The notes below the pieces were generated by a model. The model ran no database searches. It was not told where the DNA came from and was given only the letters and a program-made list of their open reading frames with translations. Below, piece after piece: positions 13,034 to 21,832 of a stretch of 64,000 nucleotides of DNA (its first letter is position 1; the number at the start of each line of letters is the position of its first letter). Source of the DNA: Nocardia grenadensis NBRC 108939. Lineage in GTDB: Bacteria; Actinomycetota; Actinomycetes; Mycobacteriales; Mycobacteriaceae. Both the position numbers and the translations under genes were made by a program. The stretch covers positions 1-64,000 of the forward strand of contig NZ_BDCJ01000012.1 in NCBI RefSeq assembly GCF_001613445.1. The letters run 5' to 3'.

Positions 13034-14764
13034 TCAGTCGGTTCGTTTCGAATCGGGTTCCGCACCGTCCGGTGCCGCATCGTCCGCACCGCCGGACACC
13101 TCGTCCACGACCTGCGCGGCCGTAGCGGCGGCGGTCGCGGCGATCGGGTGTTCGGCGGCGACCGTGTCGAGCAATGTCCCCTCGCCTTCGGGCTCGGACT
13201 CGGCGGCCGCTTCCGCGTCGTCGGCCGGGAGAGCCGGCCCACCGGCCCCGTCCGGGAGCAGCTGCGGTGCGCGGACGCCCGCCCACAATTCGCGCCGGGC
13301 GCTGTCCGGGTCGTTGTCCACCCGGCCCGGCGCATCGATGATGAGCGTGCTGCGTTCCTGTTCGGTATAGCGCGGCCAGGCCGGCAGCGGTTCGCCGGTG
13401 CGGGCGAAATGCAACCAGTTGTTCTGGACCTGGCGGGTCACCGCGAGCAGACCGCGACGGCTGCCGCCGGCGGTGAGGGCCCGGCTCCACGGTTCGTAGA
13501 CCGTGCCGAAGGTGGGCAGTAGATCGGTCGCGTGTGTGGCGCCCAGTTTGTAGAGCTGGAACAGCCGGGGTGCGTAATCGTAGCGATAGGAGTAGGTGGG
13601 GGAGTGACGGCTGTGTCCCTCCGCCACCGCCACCGAGGGCCGCCAGAAGAAGTAGTCGCCGCCCGCGCGGATCGCGGCCTGTTCGGCCGGGAAACCCGGA
13701 TAGGTGGAGAACACCCGGGGATAGAGGTCGGGTCCGGCGGACGAGAGTGCCTTCTTGAGGCGTTCGGGGCGGGTGGGCAGCGTATCGGTGAAGCGGTTGA
13801 ACAGGGCGCCCTCGTTACGGCAGGTGCCGATGATCAGCGGGACCCGGTGGGTGTGGCCTTCGGTGAAGGCGTCGATCGGCGTGCGCGGCAACAACTCGCC
13901 GTCGGCAACCGGCGCGGCCGGGAAGAACCCCGGGAATTCCGTCATCGCCGCATTCGACGCCCGGTTGAACGCGCGGCGGATATCGTGCGGGTCGGCGGCG
14001 CGCAACGCGTGATTCGCGTCCTCGGGGGCGATACCGAGCCGGTCGAGGATGCGGCGCGCGAATTCCCGCGATTCGGCGACCGTCAGCCCCCAGTCCGCGG
14101 GTGGGCTCTGGGCGATACCGCGGTGGAACAAGCCTTCCGCGGCGGGCGTCGCCAGCAGGCTCAATACCGCGTGGGCGCCCGCGGATTCGCCGAATATCGT
14201 CACATTGTCCGGGTCGCCCCCGAATTCGGCGATATTGGCCCGTACCCAGCGCAGCGCCGCGATCTGGTCACGCAGACCGAGGTTGGAATCGTAGGGGCTG
14301 TCCGGTGTGGAGAACTCGCTGAAATCGGCGTATCCGAACGCGCCGAGCCGATAGTTGATCGACACCATGAGTACATCCCCGTCGGCCGCCAGCTGGACAC
14401 CGGAGTAGAGGCGCAGTGCCGAAGTACCGAACAGGTAGCCGCCGCCGTGGATGAACACCATCACCGGGCGCGGCCGCACTGATGCGGTGGCGGGAGCCAC
14501 GACATTCAGTGTCAGTGAATCCTCGCTCATCTCCTGAAGCTTGCGCGGACCGAGCCGCACTCCGAAGGTCGGCTGGATACCGGCGGCGCGGAAATAGGTC
14601 GCGTCGCGGATATCGGGCCACGGCCGCACCGGCTGGGGCGAGCGGAACCGCAGGTCACCGACGGGTGGCGCGGCGTACGGCAGCGACCGCCAGTACATCA
14701 CGCGCCGACCGCGGCGACCGCGGACCACACCGTCCGTAGTCGTGATCTGTTCGGTTACGCTCAT
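13034..14764 (-). CDS. Type B carboxylesterase
   Basis: This 576-residue alpha/beta hydrolase of the carboxylesterase/lipase type B family hydrolyses carboxylic esters. The oxyanion-hole motif HGGGYLFG and the nucleophile motif GESAG (Ser194) are present, as is the characteristic EDSLTLNV segment. No signal peptide is seen, so it is probably cytoplasmic. The last roughly 75 residues after the hydrolase fold are rich in Ala, Glu and Asp, which is an unusual acidic tail. Its ATG overlaps the stop of the upstream oxidoreductase gene by 4 nt, indicating translational coupling. The physiological ester is unknown. Confidence 0.88.
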   Translation of the reverse strand: MSVTEQITTTDGVVRGRRGRRVMYWRSLPYAAPPVGDLRFRSPQPVRPWPDIRDATYFRAAGIQPTFGVRLGPRKLQEMSEDSLTLNVVAPATASVRPRPVMVFIHGGGYLFGTSALRLYSGVQLAADGDVLMVSINYRLGAFGYADFSEFSTPDSPYDSNLGLRDQIAALRWVRANIAEFGGDPDNVTIFGESAGAHAVLSLLATPAAEGLFHRGIAQSPPADWGLTVAESREFARRILDRLGIAPEDANHALRAADPHDIRRAFNRASNAAMTEFPGFFPAAPVADGELLPRTPIDAFTEGHTHRVPLIIGTCRNEGALFNRFTDTLPTRPERLKKALSSAGPDLYPRVFSTYPGFPAEQAAIRAGGDYFFWRPSVAVAEGHSRHSPTYSYRYDYAPRLFQLYKLGATHATDLLPTFGTVYEPWSRALTAGGSRRGLLAVTRQVQNNWLHFARTGEPLPAWPRYTEQERSTLIIDAPGRVDNDPDSARRELWAGVRAPQLLPDGAGGPALPADDAEAAAESEPEGEGTLLDTVAAEHPIAATAAATAAQVVDEVSGGADDAAPDGAEPDSKRTD

Positions 14765-16263
14765 CTACCCGATCGTAACGACGAGCGATCGGTCTCCAAC
14801 AGTCGTAACCAGAATTCGCTGATCGCGGGAAAAGCGGGCACCGCGTGCCACAGGGCGTCCAGTGGGACGCGTCCGGCGACCGCGATCGTCGCGGCATGCA
14901 ATTGTTCGCCGACATCGGGGCCCACGAAGGTGGCGCCGAGCACTGTGTCGGTGGCGGTGTCGATCACCAGCGCGGCGCGTCCGGTGTAGTCGTCGCGGGC
15001 CAGCGCCGAACCGGCGACCGCGATATCCAGTTCCACGGTGCGGATCTCGTGGCCGGCTTTCCGGGCCGCCGCGGCGGTGAGCCCGACGGCGGCGACCTCG
15101 GGATCGGTGAACACCACCTGCGGTACCGCATGGTGGTCGGCAGCCGCCCGATAGCGCGGGCCGGTCAGCGACCGGCCCGCGGCGCGCGCGGAGATCACGT
15201 CCCCGCACACCCGGCCCTGGTATTTGCCCATATGGGTGAGTGCGGCGCGGTGGTTGATATCACCGACCGCGTACAGCCATTCCCCGGGCACGCCGGACAC
15301 CGTCAGCTGATCGTCGACCGCGACGTATCCACCGGGAAGGCCCACTGTTTCCAGGCCGATCTCGCCGGTGTTGGGCACCCGCCCCGCCGCCACCACGATC
15401 TCGTCGGCGACGAGCGTGGTCTCCCCGTCCGGACCCTTGGCGTGCACCGTGACGGTGCCGCCGTGGATCCGGCCCTCGCCGTGGTCGACGGCCGCGGGGC
15501 GGGTCACCCGCAGCGGCCGGGTCCCGAACCGGATCTGCACCCCCTGCGCGGTCAGTGCGGAGGCGACGTACTCCCCGGCGAACGGTTCCACACCGGTGAG
15601 CAGCCGGTCCCCGCGGACCAAGACGGTCACCTCGGCGCCGAGCGCCGAGAGCCAGGTGGTGGCCTCACAGGCCACCACACCGCCGCCGATCACGATCACT
15701 CGTTTCGGGATCTCGTGCAGGTTGGTGGCGTCGCGGGAGGTCCACGGCAGGGCCTCGCGCAGGCCGGGGACGTCCGGGACGGCCGCATGGGTCCCGGTGG
15801 CCAGCACCACCGCCGAGCGGGCGCGCAGTACCCGGTCGCCGACGCGTACCCGGCGTTCCGCGTCCAGCCGGCCGACGCCGCGGATCACCTCGATGCCCTG
15901 CTGGGCAGCCCACTCGACCTGACTCGAATCGTCGTGGTCGCCGTTGTGGGCATGCACGAATTCGTCGCGCCGGCGCAGCACTTCGGCGGTATCCGGTCCT
16001 TCGGCCTCGATACCGGGCATGCCCAGCGCGGCCCCCAGCACATGGCCCGGGCGCAGCAGTGCCTTACTCGGGATACAGGCCCAGTACGAGCATTCGCCAC
16101 CGACCTTCTCCGGTTCGACGATCGCCGCGGTGCGGTCGCTGCCGGCGATGGCGTAGGCGGCCGCGTTCTCACCGGCCGGACCGCCGCCGAGGACGATGAC
16201 ATCGTATTCGGCGACCCGACCGTCCGCGGTGGCGTCGCTGTCGCTCATCGAGTTGTCAGACAC
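14761..16263 (-). CDS. FAD/NAD(P)-dependent pyridine nucleotide-disulfide oxidoreductase
   Basis: This 500-residue flavoprotein has an N-terminal FAD-binding GGGPAGENAA, a redox-active disulfide CSYWAC (C58 and C63) followed by IPSKALLRP, a second Rossmann motif (VIGGGVVACE), and an FAD-contacting YAVGD segment. It resembles dihydrolipoamide dehydrogenase and mercuric reductase in layout. At the C-terminus the usual His-Pro/Glu active-site pair reads AFPAISE, so Phe occupies the position of the catalytic His of lipoamide dehydrogenase. I therefore call it a disulfide oxidoreductase of unknown substrate, not Lpd. It is coupled to the downstream carboxylesterase by a 4-nt overlap. Confidence 0.85.
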   Translation of the reverse strand: MSDNSMSDSDATADGRVAEYDVIVLGGGPAGENAAAYAIAGSDRTAAIVEPEKVGGECSYWACIPSKALLRPGHVLGAALGMPGIEAEGPDTAEVLRRRDEFVHAHNGDHDDSSQVEWAAQQGIEVIRGVGRLDAERRVRVGDRVLRARSAVVLATGTHAAVPDVPGLREALPWTSRDATNLHEIPKRVIVIGGGVVACEATTWLSALGAEVTVLVRGDRLLTGVEPFAGEYVASALTAQGVQIRFGTRPLRVTRPAAVDHGEGRIHGGTVTVHAKGPDGETTLVADEIVVAAGRVPNTGEIGLETVGLPGGYVAVDDQLTVSGVPGEWLYAVGDINHRAALTHMGKYQGRVCGDVISARAAGRSLTGPRYRAAADHHAVPQVVFTDPEVAAVGLTAAAARKAGHEIRTVELDIAVAGSALARDDYTGRAALVIDTATDTVLGATFVGPDVGEQLHAATIAVAGRVPLDALWHAVPAFPAISEFWLRLLETDRSSLRSGR

Positions 16264-16269
16264 GCTGCG

Positions 16270-16515
16270 TTACTGTAGGTAGCCCTCGACCTGCCCCGCC
16301 GATCGCGGCTGGGCCTCGTCCGGTGGCTCGTCGCGATCGATCCGGGCCCGCCGCTGCCGCAGCAGATCCCAGCACTGATCGAGCATGACCTCCAGTTCGG
16401 CCAGTCGCCGCCGCTCCACGTCGGGGTCGAGTTCCCCGCGCGAGGCCCGGGACCGCAGCTCGTGCTCGTGGTCGACGAGATCGGAGATCCGCCCGAGTAT
16501 GTCCTGTTCGGTCAT
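16270..16515 (-). CDS. DUF2630 family small protein
   Basis: This 81-residue charged helical protein begins MTEQDILGRISDLVDHEHELR and ends VEGYLQ, both typical of the DUF2630 family of actinobacteria. The centre (DQCWDLLRQRRA) is also family-like. The function is unknown. The start was placed at the second Met (16515) because family members start MT(E/D)xDIL; a start at 16524 is also possible. It ends 7 nt before the oxidoreductase start, so it is likely the first gene of that minus-strand operon. Confidence 0.75.
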   Translation of the reverse strand: MTEQDILGRISDLVDHEHELRSRASRGELDPDVERRRLAELEVMLDQCWDLLRQRRARIDRDEPPDEAQPRSAGQVEGYLQ

Positions 16516-16551
16516 GCCGACCATGCTACGACCCCGGCGTCCATCACCTGG

Positions 16552-17292
16552 TTATTCGGCCGGGCGCAACAGATAGATGTCCATGATCCAGCCCTTGCGC
16601 TCGCGCAACTGCGTGCGCCGCCGCACGATATCGCCGGCGACCGCGCCGACCCGGCCCGCGATCAGGGTTTCGTCGGGCATCCCCAGATAGGCACCCCACC
16701 AGATGAACGTGTCGTCGGGGACGGTGGTGAACGCGCAGTCGGCGTCGAGCATGACCACCGTCGACCCGGCGCCCAGCCCGTCCTCGCCCAGGCGGCGCCC
16801 GGTGGTGATGTGCACCGGTTCGCCGATCCGGTGCAGTACGGTCCGGTGTCGGGCCGCGAGGGCGTGCACACTGGTGACCCCCGGGATCACGGTGTAGTCG
16901 AAGTCCAGGGCGCCCCGGGCCAGCACCCGTTCCACCATGCGCAGGGTGGAGTCGTAGAGCGCCGGATCACCCCAGACCAGGATCGCGCCGACCCCCTCGT
17001 GCGCCGCGAACGCCTCCTCCAGCAGCAGCGAACGCCGTTCGTGCCAGTCCAGCACTGTGCCGCGGTAGTCCGCGGGGTCCCGGTCGCGGGGCGGATCGGG
17101 GATCTCCACGATCCGGTAGGGACGATCGGCGTGTTCGGCGAGGATCGCGGTGCGCACCGCCACGAGTTCCTGTTTCTCGACGCCCTTGCCGATCACGAAG
17201 TAGACGTCGATCTCCCGGAGGGCCTTGATCGCCTGCATCGTCACCTGGTCGGGGTCGCCGGCACCGATACCGATCACATACAGCCTGCGCAT
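16552..17292 (-). CDS. cobF: Precorrin-6A synthase (deacetylating), CobF
   Basis: This 246-residue SAM-dependent tetrapyrrole methylase acts in the aerobic cobalamin pathway, methylating C-1 of precorrin-5 with release of the acetyl group. The N-terminal SAM-site motif YVIGIGAGDPDQVTMQA, the VWGDPALYDS segment and the later VIPGVTSVHALAA segment match the family. The start was placed at MRRLYVIG (17292), since upstream in-frame sequence is Arg/Pro/Ser-rich and not family-like. No other cob genes lie nearby. It is divergent from thyA with a 148-bp gap. Confidence 0.88.
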   Translation of the reverse strand: MRRLYVIGIGAGDPDQVTMQAIKALREIDVYFVIGKGVEKQELVAVRTAILAEHADRPYRIVEIPDPPRDRDPADYRGTVLDWHERRSLLLEEAFAAHEGVGAILVWGDPALYDSTLRMVERVLARGALDFDYTVIPGVTSVHALAARHRTVLHRIGEPVHITTGRRLGEDGLGAGSTVVMLDADCAFTTVPDDTFIWWGAYLGMPDETLIAGRVGAVAGDIVRRRTQLRERKGWIMDIYLLRPAE

Positions 17293-17440
17293 GGGGTCAG
17301 CTTGGCAGGTCGAAGACGGAGCCGGGCGCCGGGTGCCGGAGAAGGCGCTCGCCCGAATCGATGGGGTGTAGCCCCGCCGGGGCGGCATCGGTGTCCCGGG
17401 GCGGCGGCACGACCTATCGGCCGCGAAGTAAGCTCGGCCC

Positions 17441-18280
17441 GTGGTCAGCGCAGCGAACAGTCAGCTCCCGGACCCGCGACACGCTCCGGACACCCAATAC
17501 GAAGATCTGCTCCGGCTGGTGCTGGAGACGGGGACCGCCAAGGCGGATCGCACCGGAACCGGCACTCGCAGTGTGTTCGGGCACCAGCTGCGGTACGACC
17601 TGTCCGCGGGCTTCCCCTTGATCACCACCAAGAAGGTGCATCTCAAATCGATCGTGTACGAACTGCTGTGGTTCTTGCGCGGCGACTCGAATGTGCGGTG
17701 GTTGCAGGAGCACGGGGTCGGCATCTGGGACGAATGGGCCGACGCCGCGGGGGAGCTCGGTCCGGTGTACGGGGTGCAGTGGCGTTCGTGGCCGGCTCCC
17801 GACGGCCGGCATATCGATCAGATCGCCCAGGTGCTGCATACGCTGCGTACCGACCCGGATTCCCGGCGGATGCTCGTCTCGGCCTGGAATGTGGCCGAGC
17901 TGGACCGGATGGCGCTGGCGCCGTGCCATGCGCTGTTCCAGTTCTATGTCGCCGACGGCCGGTTGTCCTGCCAGCTCTATCAGCGCAGCGCCGATCTATT
18001 CCTCGGCGTGCCGTTCAATATCGCGAGTTACGCGCTGCTCACCGTGATGGTCGCCCAGCAGGCCGGGCTCACACCGGGCGATTTCATCTGGACCGGTGGT
18101 GATTGCCATATCTACGACAACCACCACGAACAGGTGACCGAGCAGCTGACCCGCACGCCGTACCCGTTCCCGGTGCTCGAACTAGAACCCGCCGCCTCGC
18201 TGTTCGACTACCGGTATGAGGACGTGCGGGTACGCGACTACCGGCATCACCCGGGAATCAAGGCACCGGTGGCCGTGTGA
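17441..18280 (+). CDS. thyA: Thymidylate synthase
   Basis: This 279-residue enzyme converts dUMP and 5,10-methylene-tetrahydrofolate to dTMP and dihydrofolate. Visible motifs are [15 protein letters not shown] near the N-terminus, the catalytic APCHA (Cys162), the dUMP-binding [17 protein letters not shown], and the C-terminal IKAPVAV. The length is slightly above the usual 264 because of an N-terminal extension of about 15 residues beginning at GTG 17441; a later start cannot be excluded. The stop overlaps the folA start (GTGTGA), so the product dihydrofolate is regenerated by the next gene's enzyme. Confidence 0.97.
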   Translation: MVSAANSQLPDPRHAPDTQYEDLLRLVLETGTAKADRTGTGTRSVFGHQLRYDLSAGFPLITTKKVHLKSIVYELLWFLRGDSNVRWLQEHGVGIWDEWADAAGELGPVYGVQWRSWPAPDGRHIDQIAQVLHTLRTDPDSRRMLVSAWNVAELDRMALAPCHALFQFYVADGRLSCQLYQRSADLFLGVPFNIASYALLTVMVAQQAGLTPGDFIWTGGDCHIYDNHHEQVTEQLTRTPYPFPVLELEPAASLFDYRYEDVRVRDYRHHPGIKAPVAV

Positions 18281-18783
18281 CCACGACCGGATCCGCGCGC
18301 GTGATCGGCCTGATCTGGGCGCAGACCCCCGACGGGGTGATCGGAGTGGACAACACCATCCCGTGGCGGGTGCCCGAGGATATGGCTCGGTTCAAGGAGA
18401 CGACCGCCGGTCATCCGGTGGTCATGGGCCGCCGCACCTGGGATTCGCTGCCCGCCCGGTTCCGGCCGCTGCCGGGCCGGCGCAATATCGTCGTGACCCG
18501 GCAGCCCGGCTGGTCCGCGGCCGGGGCGGAGGCGGCCGCGTCGGTCGAGGCGGCGCTGGCCTTGGCGGCGCCCGCGACGACATGGGTGATCGGCGGCGGC
18601 GAGATCTACCGGCTGGCGTTGCCGTATGCCGGCGAGCTACTGGTCACCGAGGTCGACACCGAGGTGGACGGTGACGCGCACGCCCCCGCCCTGGGTCCGG
18701 AGTGGTCGTCGGCCGATCCGGCGACCTGGCTCGAATCCATGGGCGGGCTGCGCTACCGGATCCGGCGTTTCACCCGCGACTGA
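18277..18783 (+). CDS. folA: Dihydrofolate reductase
   Basis: This 168-residue enzyme reduces dihydrofolate to tetrahydrofolate with NADPH. The N-terminal [20 protein letters not shown], the substrate-site [14 protein letters not shown], the NADPH-binding [12 protein letters not shown] and the WVIGGGEIY segment are all present. The GTG start at 18277 overlaps the thyA stop by 4 nt, a thyA-folA arrangement also seen in mycobacteria (where the gene is called dfrA). It is the target of trimethoprim-type antifolates. Confidence 0.97.
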   Translation: MTTTGSARVIGLIWAQTPDGVIGVDNTIPWRVPEDMARFKETTAGHPVVMGRRTWDSLPARFRPLPGRRNIVVTRQPGWSAAGAEAAASVEAALALAAPATTWVIGGGEIYRLALPYAGELLVTEVDTEVDGDAHAPALGPEWSSADPATWLESMGGLRYRIRRFTRD

Positions 18784-18915
18784 CCGCCGGCATCCGGGTT
18801 CCGGTGGGCGCGAGCCGCGGAAAACGCCGGAACGGTGGAGCCTGGTCGGGCATACTCGGCTGTACGTCCCGCGATCACAGCCCGGTCGTGGGTATGCGGA
18901 GGCGAAAGGCTGTCC

Positions 18916-19242
18916 ATGGACAAGAAATCGCTGACAGCGGTGGCCCGGCAGCAACTCAAGCTGGCCGCGACCGTGACCAGTGGTCGCAGCTCGCAGACCA
19001 TCTACGGCGGTCACGCGAATTCGCTACGCCAGACCGTCGTGGGGTTGTGCGCCGGCCAGGGCCTGGCCGAACACGACAACAACGGTGAGGCCACCCTGCT
19101 CGTCCTCTCCGGCACGCTCACGCTGCACAGTGGGGACAACGAGTGGAAGGGGTCGGCCGGGGATCTGCTGGTGGTTCCGAGGGCGCGGCACAGCGTGCAG
19201 GCCATCGACGATGTGGCCTTTTTGTTGACGGTCGCCAAGTAG
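18916..19242 (+). CDS. Cupin-domain protein
   Basis: This 108-residue single-domain cupin has beta-strand motifs around GLCAGQGLAEHDNNGEATLLVLSG and GDLLVVPRARHSVQA. The metal-binding set is incomplete: the first motif has one His where metal cupins usually have two. The ATG at 18916 follows a strong ribosome-binding site (GGAGGCGAAAGG). A longer frame exists upstream but lacks this signal. It lies 50 nt before the DyP peroxidase gene and may share its transcript, but no functional link is established. Enzyme versus sensor role cannot be decided. Confidence 0.75.
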   Translation: MDKKSLTAVARQQLKLAATVTSGRSSQTIYGGHANSLRQTVVGLCAGQGLAEHDNNGEATLLVLSGTLTLHSGDNEWKGSAGDLLVVPRARHSVQAIDDVAFLLTVAK

Positions 19243-19292
19243 GCAGCCCGGGTCACACGCTTGCCGGTCCCGCGCCGGTAATGTGATCGGCT

Positions 19293-20321
19293 ATGGGGCA
19301 GCCGCAGCCGATTCTCGAACCGCTCACCCCGGCCGCGTATTTCCTGGTCGCCACCATCGACCCCGGTGGTGAGGCGGCGGCACGGGATCTGCTCGCCGAG
19401 CTGCCCGGTCTGCGCCGGGCCATCGGATTCCGGTTGCCGGGCGCCGGGCTGGCGTGTATCGCCGGGGTCGGGTCCACCGCCTGGGACCGGCTGTTCGGCG
19501 GGCCGCGCCCGGCCGAACTGCACGAGTTCCCCGGGTACGAGGGACCGCTGCACCGGGCTCCCGCCACGCCGGGCGATCTGATCTTCCATATCCGCGCCGA
19601 AGTGCACGACGCCTGTTTCGAACTGGCCATGGCGATCGGCGACCGGCTGGCCGATATCGGCACGATCGTCGACGAAACGGTCGGTTTCCGCTATTTCGAA
19701 CAACGTGACCTGCTCGGTTTCGTCGATGGGACCGAGAACCCGGAGGGCGGTATGCCGGATACACCCGCCGGCCGGGCCGCGCTGATCGGCACCGACGACC
19801 CGGATTTCACCGGTGGCAGCTATGTGATCGTGCAGAAGTACCTGCACGATCTCACCGCCTGGCGGGCGCTGCCGGTGCAGGAGCAGGAACGGGTGATCGG
19901 CCGCACCAAACTCGAGGATTTCGAATTCGACGACGAGGTGAAACCCCCGGACTCGCATATCGCGGTGAACCAGGTGATCGAGCCCGACGGCACCGAACGG
20001 GAGATCCTGCGCGCGAACATGCCGTTCGGCAGTGTCCGCGACGGTGAGTTCGGCACCTACTTCGTGGGCTATTCGGCGACCCCCCGGACCACCGAGATCA
20101 TGCTGGAGCGGATGTTCCTCGGGACCGATGAGGCCACCCACGATCGCATCCTGGATTTCTCCACCGCGGTCACCGGCACCCTCTTCTTCGTTCCGCCCCG
20201 AGATTTCTTCGACGATCTGCCCGACCCGCCGGAGGAAGCCGTGGCGGTAGATCCGGGCCCGCCGCCGGCCGCCGACGGTTCCCTCGGTATCGGCACGTTG
20301 AAAAGGAGCAGCACCGTATGA
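19293..20321 (+). CDS. DyP-type heme peroxidase, encapsulin cargo
   Basis: This 342-residue dye-decolourising peroxidase uses H2O2 to oxidise diverse substrates. The catalytic Asp lies in GFVDGTENP (Asp145) and the likely proximal heme His is His222 in PDSHIAV. Residues 303-327 form a Pro/Asp/Glu-rich linker, and the tail DGSLGIGTLKR (328-338) matches the known encapsulin targeting peptide. This is direct sequence evidence that it is packaged in the encapsulin encoded next. The stop overlaps the encapsulin start by 4 nt. M. tuberculosis has a related DyP/Cfp29 pair (Rv0799c/Rv0798c). Confidence 0.95.
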   Translation: MGQPQPILEPLTPAAYFLVATIDPGGEAAARDLLAELPGLRRAIGFRLPGAGLACIAGVGSTAWDRLFGGPRPAELHEFPGYEGPLHRAPATPGDLIFHIRAEVHDACFELAMAIGDRLADIGTIVDETVGFRYFEQRDLLGFVDGTENPEGGMPDTPAGRAALIGTDDPDFTGGSYVIVQKYLHDLTAWRALPVQEQERVIGRTKLEDFEFDDEVKPPDSHIAVNQVIEPDGTEREILRANMPFGSVRDGEFGTYFVGYSATPRTTEIMLERMFLGTDEATHDRILDFSTAVTGTLFFVPPRDFFDDLPDPPEEAVAVDPGPPPAADGSLGIGTLKRSSTV

Positions 20322-21115
20322 ACAACCTGCATCGCGAACTCGCGCCGATCACCGACGCGGCCTGGGCCGTTATCGAGGAGGAGGCGACGCGTACCTTCAA
20401 ACGGCACAATGCCGGCCGCCGGGTGGTCGACCTGTCCGGCCCGCACGGTACGGACTATTCGGCCCGCGGGCTCGGCCATACGACGCCGATCGACGCTCCG
20501 CACGACGGTGTCCAGGCGCGGCAGCGAGTGGTGGCGCCGCTGGTCGAGTTGCGGGTGCCGTTCACGCTTTCGCGCGAGGAACTCGACAATGTCGAGCGCG
20601 GCGCTCAGGACACCGACCTGGACCCGGTGAAGGACGCCGCCCGCAATATCGCCTTCGCCGAGGACCGGGCCGTATTCGAGGGTTACGCGGCGGCCGGTAT
20701 CACCGGTATCCGGGCCGCCTCGTCGAACCGGTCGATCGCGCTGCCCGAGGATGTGTTCGGGGTGCCCGAGGTGATCGCCCTGGCGGTGAGCCAGTTGCGG
20801 CTGGCCGGTGTCGACGGACCGTATTCGGTATTGCTGAGCGCCGATCTGTACACGAAGGTGAGCGAGACCTCCAACCACGGTCATCCGCTGCGTACCCACC
20901 TGGAACGACTGGTTCCCGACGGGGAGATCATCTGGGCGCCGGCCATCGACGGGGCGTTCGTGCTCACCACCCGCGGCGGTGACTTCGATCTCACCGTGGG
21001 CCAGGATCTGTCCATCGGTTATCTGGCCCACGACGCCGAAACTGTCCAGCTCTATTTCCAGCAGAGCATGACCTTCCACGTGTACTCGGCCGAGGCCGCC
21101 GTCGCGCTGTTCTGA
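20318..21115 (+). CDS. Family 1 encapsulin shell protein
   Basis: This 265-residue shell protein has an HK97-like fold and assembles into a hollow nanocompartment. The N-terminus NNLHRELAPITDAAWAVIEEEA and the C-terminal FHVYSAEAAVALF are characteristic of family 1 encapsulins and of mycobacterial Cfp29. The ATG at 20318 overlaps the peroxidase stop (ATGA) and follows an AAGGAG ribosome-binding site inside the peroxidase tail codons, so cargo and shell are translationally coupled. No other cargo gene (ferritin-like or FolB) is adjacent. Confidence 0.96.
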   Translation: MNNLHRELAPITDAAWAVIEEEATRTFKRHNAGRRVVDLSGPHGTDYSARGLGHTTPIDAPHDGVQARQRVVAPLVELRVPFTLSREELDNVERGAQDTDLDPVKDAARNIAFAEDRAVFEGYAAAGITGIRAASSNRSIALPEDVFGVPEVIALAVSQLRLAGVDGPYSVLLSADLYTKVSETSNHGHPLRTHLERLVPDGEIIWAPAIDGAFVLTTRGGDFDLTVGQDLSIGYLAHDAETVQLYFQQSMTFHVYSAEAAVALF

Positions 21116-21199
21116 GCGGGTGACCAGCGTCGGCGGAGCCGCCATCGATTGTCCGGTACCGTGTGGCCGGCACCAGTTCGCGGGATGAACGGAGTCGGT

Positions 21200-21730
21200 A
21201 TGCAGAGGGTGCACGCTGGTGTCGTGCCCACCGCTCGGGTGCTGGGTTACGGTCTGGCCGGAGTCGCGCTGGTCGTCGCGGTGACCGTCCCCACGGTGCT
21301 GCTGTTCGGGGCCGCCCGGGTGTTCACCGGGATCGTCCTCGGCGCGATTCTCGCCGTGGCCGCGCTGTTCGCGCTGTTCACCCGGGACACGGTGATCCTC
21401 ACCGAGGAGGCGATCCAGCGGCGGACGCCGTGGTCGGCGACCAGTATCGATTGGGAGCGTGTGGTGGCCGGCCGTTTCGGCCTCGACGAGGACGCGCGCT
21501 GGTCGCTCGCGCTGGATCTGACCGGGAGTGAGGAACCGCACAGTGAACTCGTGCTGCTCTCGATTCCCCCGGTCCGCGGGCCGGTCTCGGGAGCCTACGA
21601 ACTGCGTAAGCGCGAACAGGTCAATGAGATACGAAACATGTTGCGCCATAAACGGATTCCGGTCACCGTGCTGCCGGATATAGCCGGTGCGCTGGAGCAG
21701 CACTGGCAGATCGCCCCGCCGACCCGCTGA
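21200..21730 (+). CDS. Membrane protein with PH-like domain
   Basis: This is a protein of about 176 residues with two adjacent hydrophobic helices (about residues 12-33 and 37-58) followed by a soluble domain beginning TVILTEEAIQRRTPWSATSIDWERV. That pattern resembles bacterial PH-domain membrane proteins. The start at 21200 was chosen because of a GGAG-type ribosome-binding site about 8 nt upstream; Met codons at 21185 and 21149 are alternatives. I do not recognise a specific function. Confidence 0.6.
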   Translation: MQRVHAGVVPTARVLGYGLAGVALVVAVTVPTVLLFGAARVFTGIVLGAILAVAALFALFTRDTVILTEEAIQRRTPWSATSIDWERVVAGRFGLDEDARWSLALDLTGSEEPHSELVLLSIPPVRGPVSGAYELRKREQVNEIRNMLRHKRIPVTVLPDIAGALEQHWQIAPPTR

Positions 21731-21832
21731 GTGTTTCCGATACATGCCCGCGCCGACCGGACGGGCACAATTCCCGGACCGCTGCCACCATGGACGATGG
21801 TCTGCCGCATAAACAGAGGAGAGCACAGAGCA

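Noticed and set aside
14900..16278. Plus-strand frame of 477 codons over the oxidoreductase gene
   Set aside because: It is the complement of a well-supported flavoprotein and has His/Gly/Arg-rich shadow composition.
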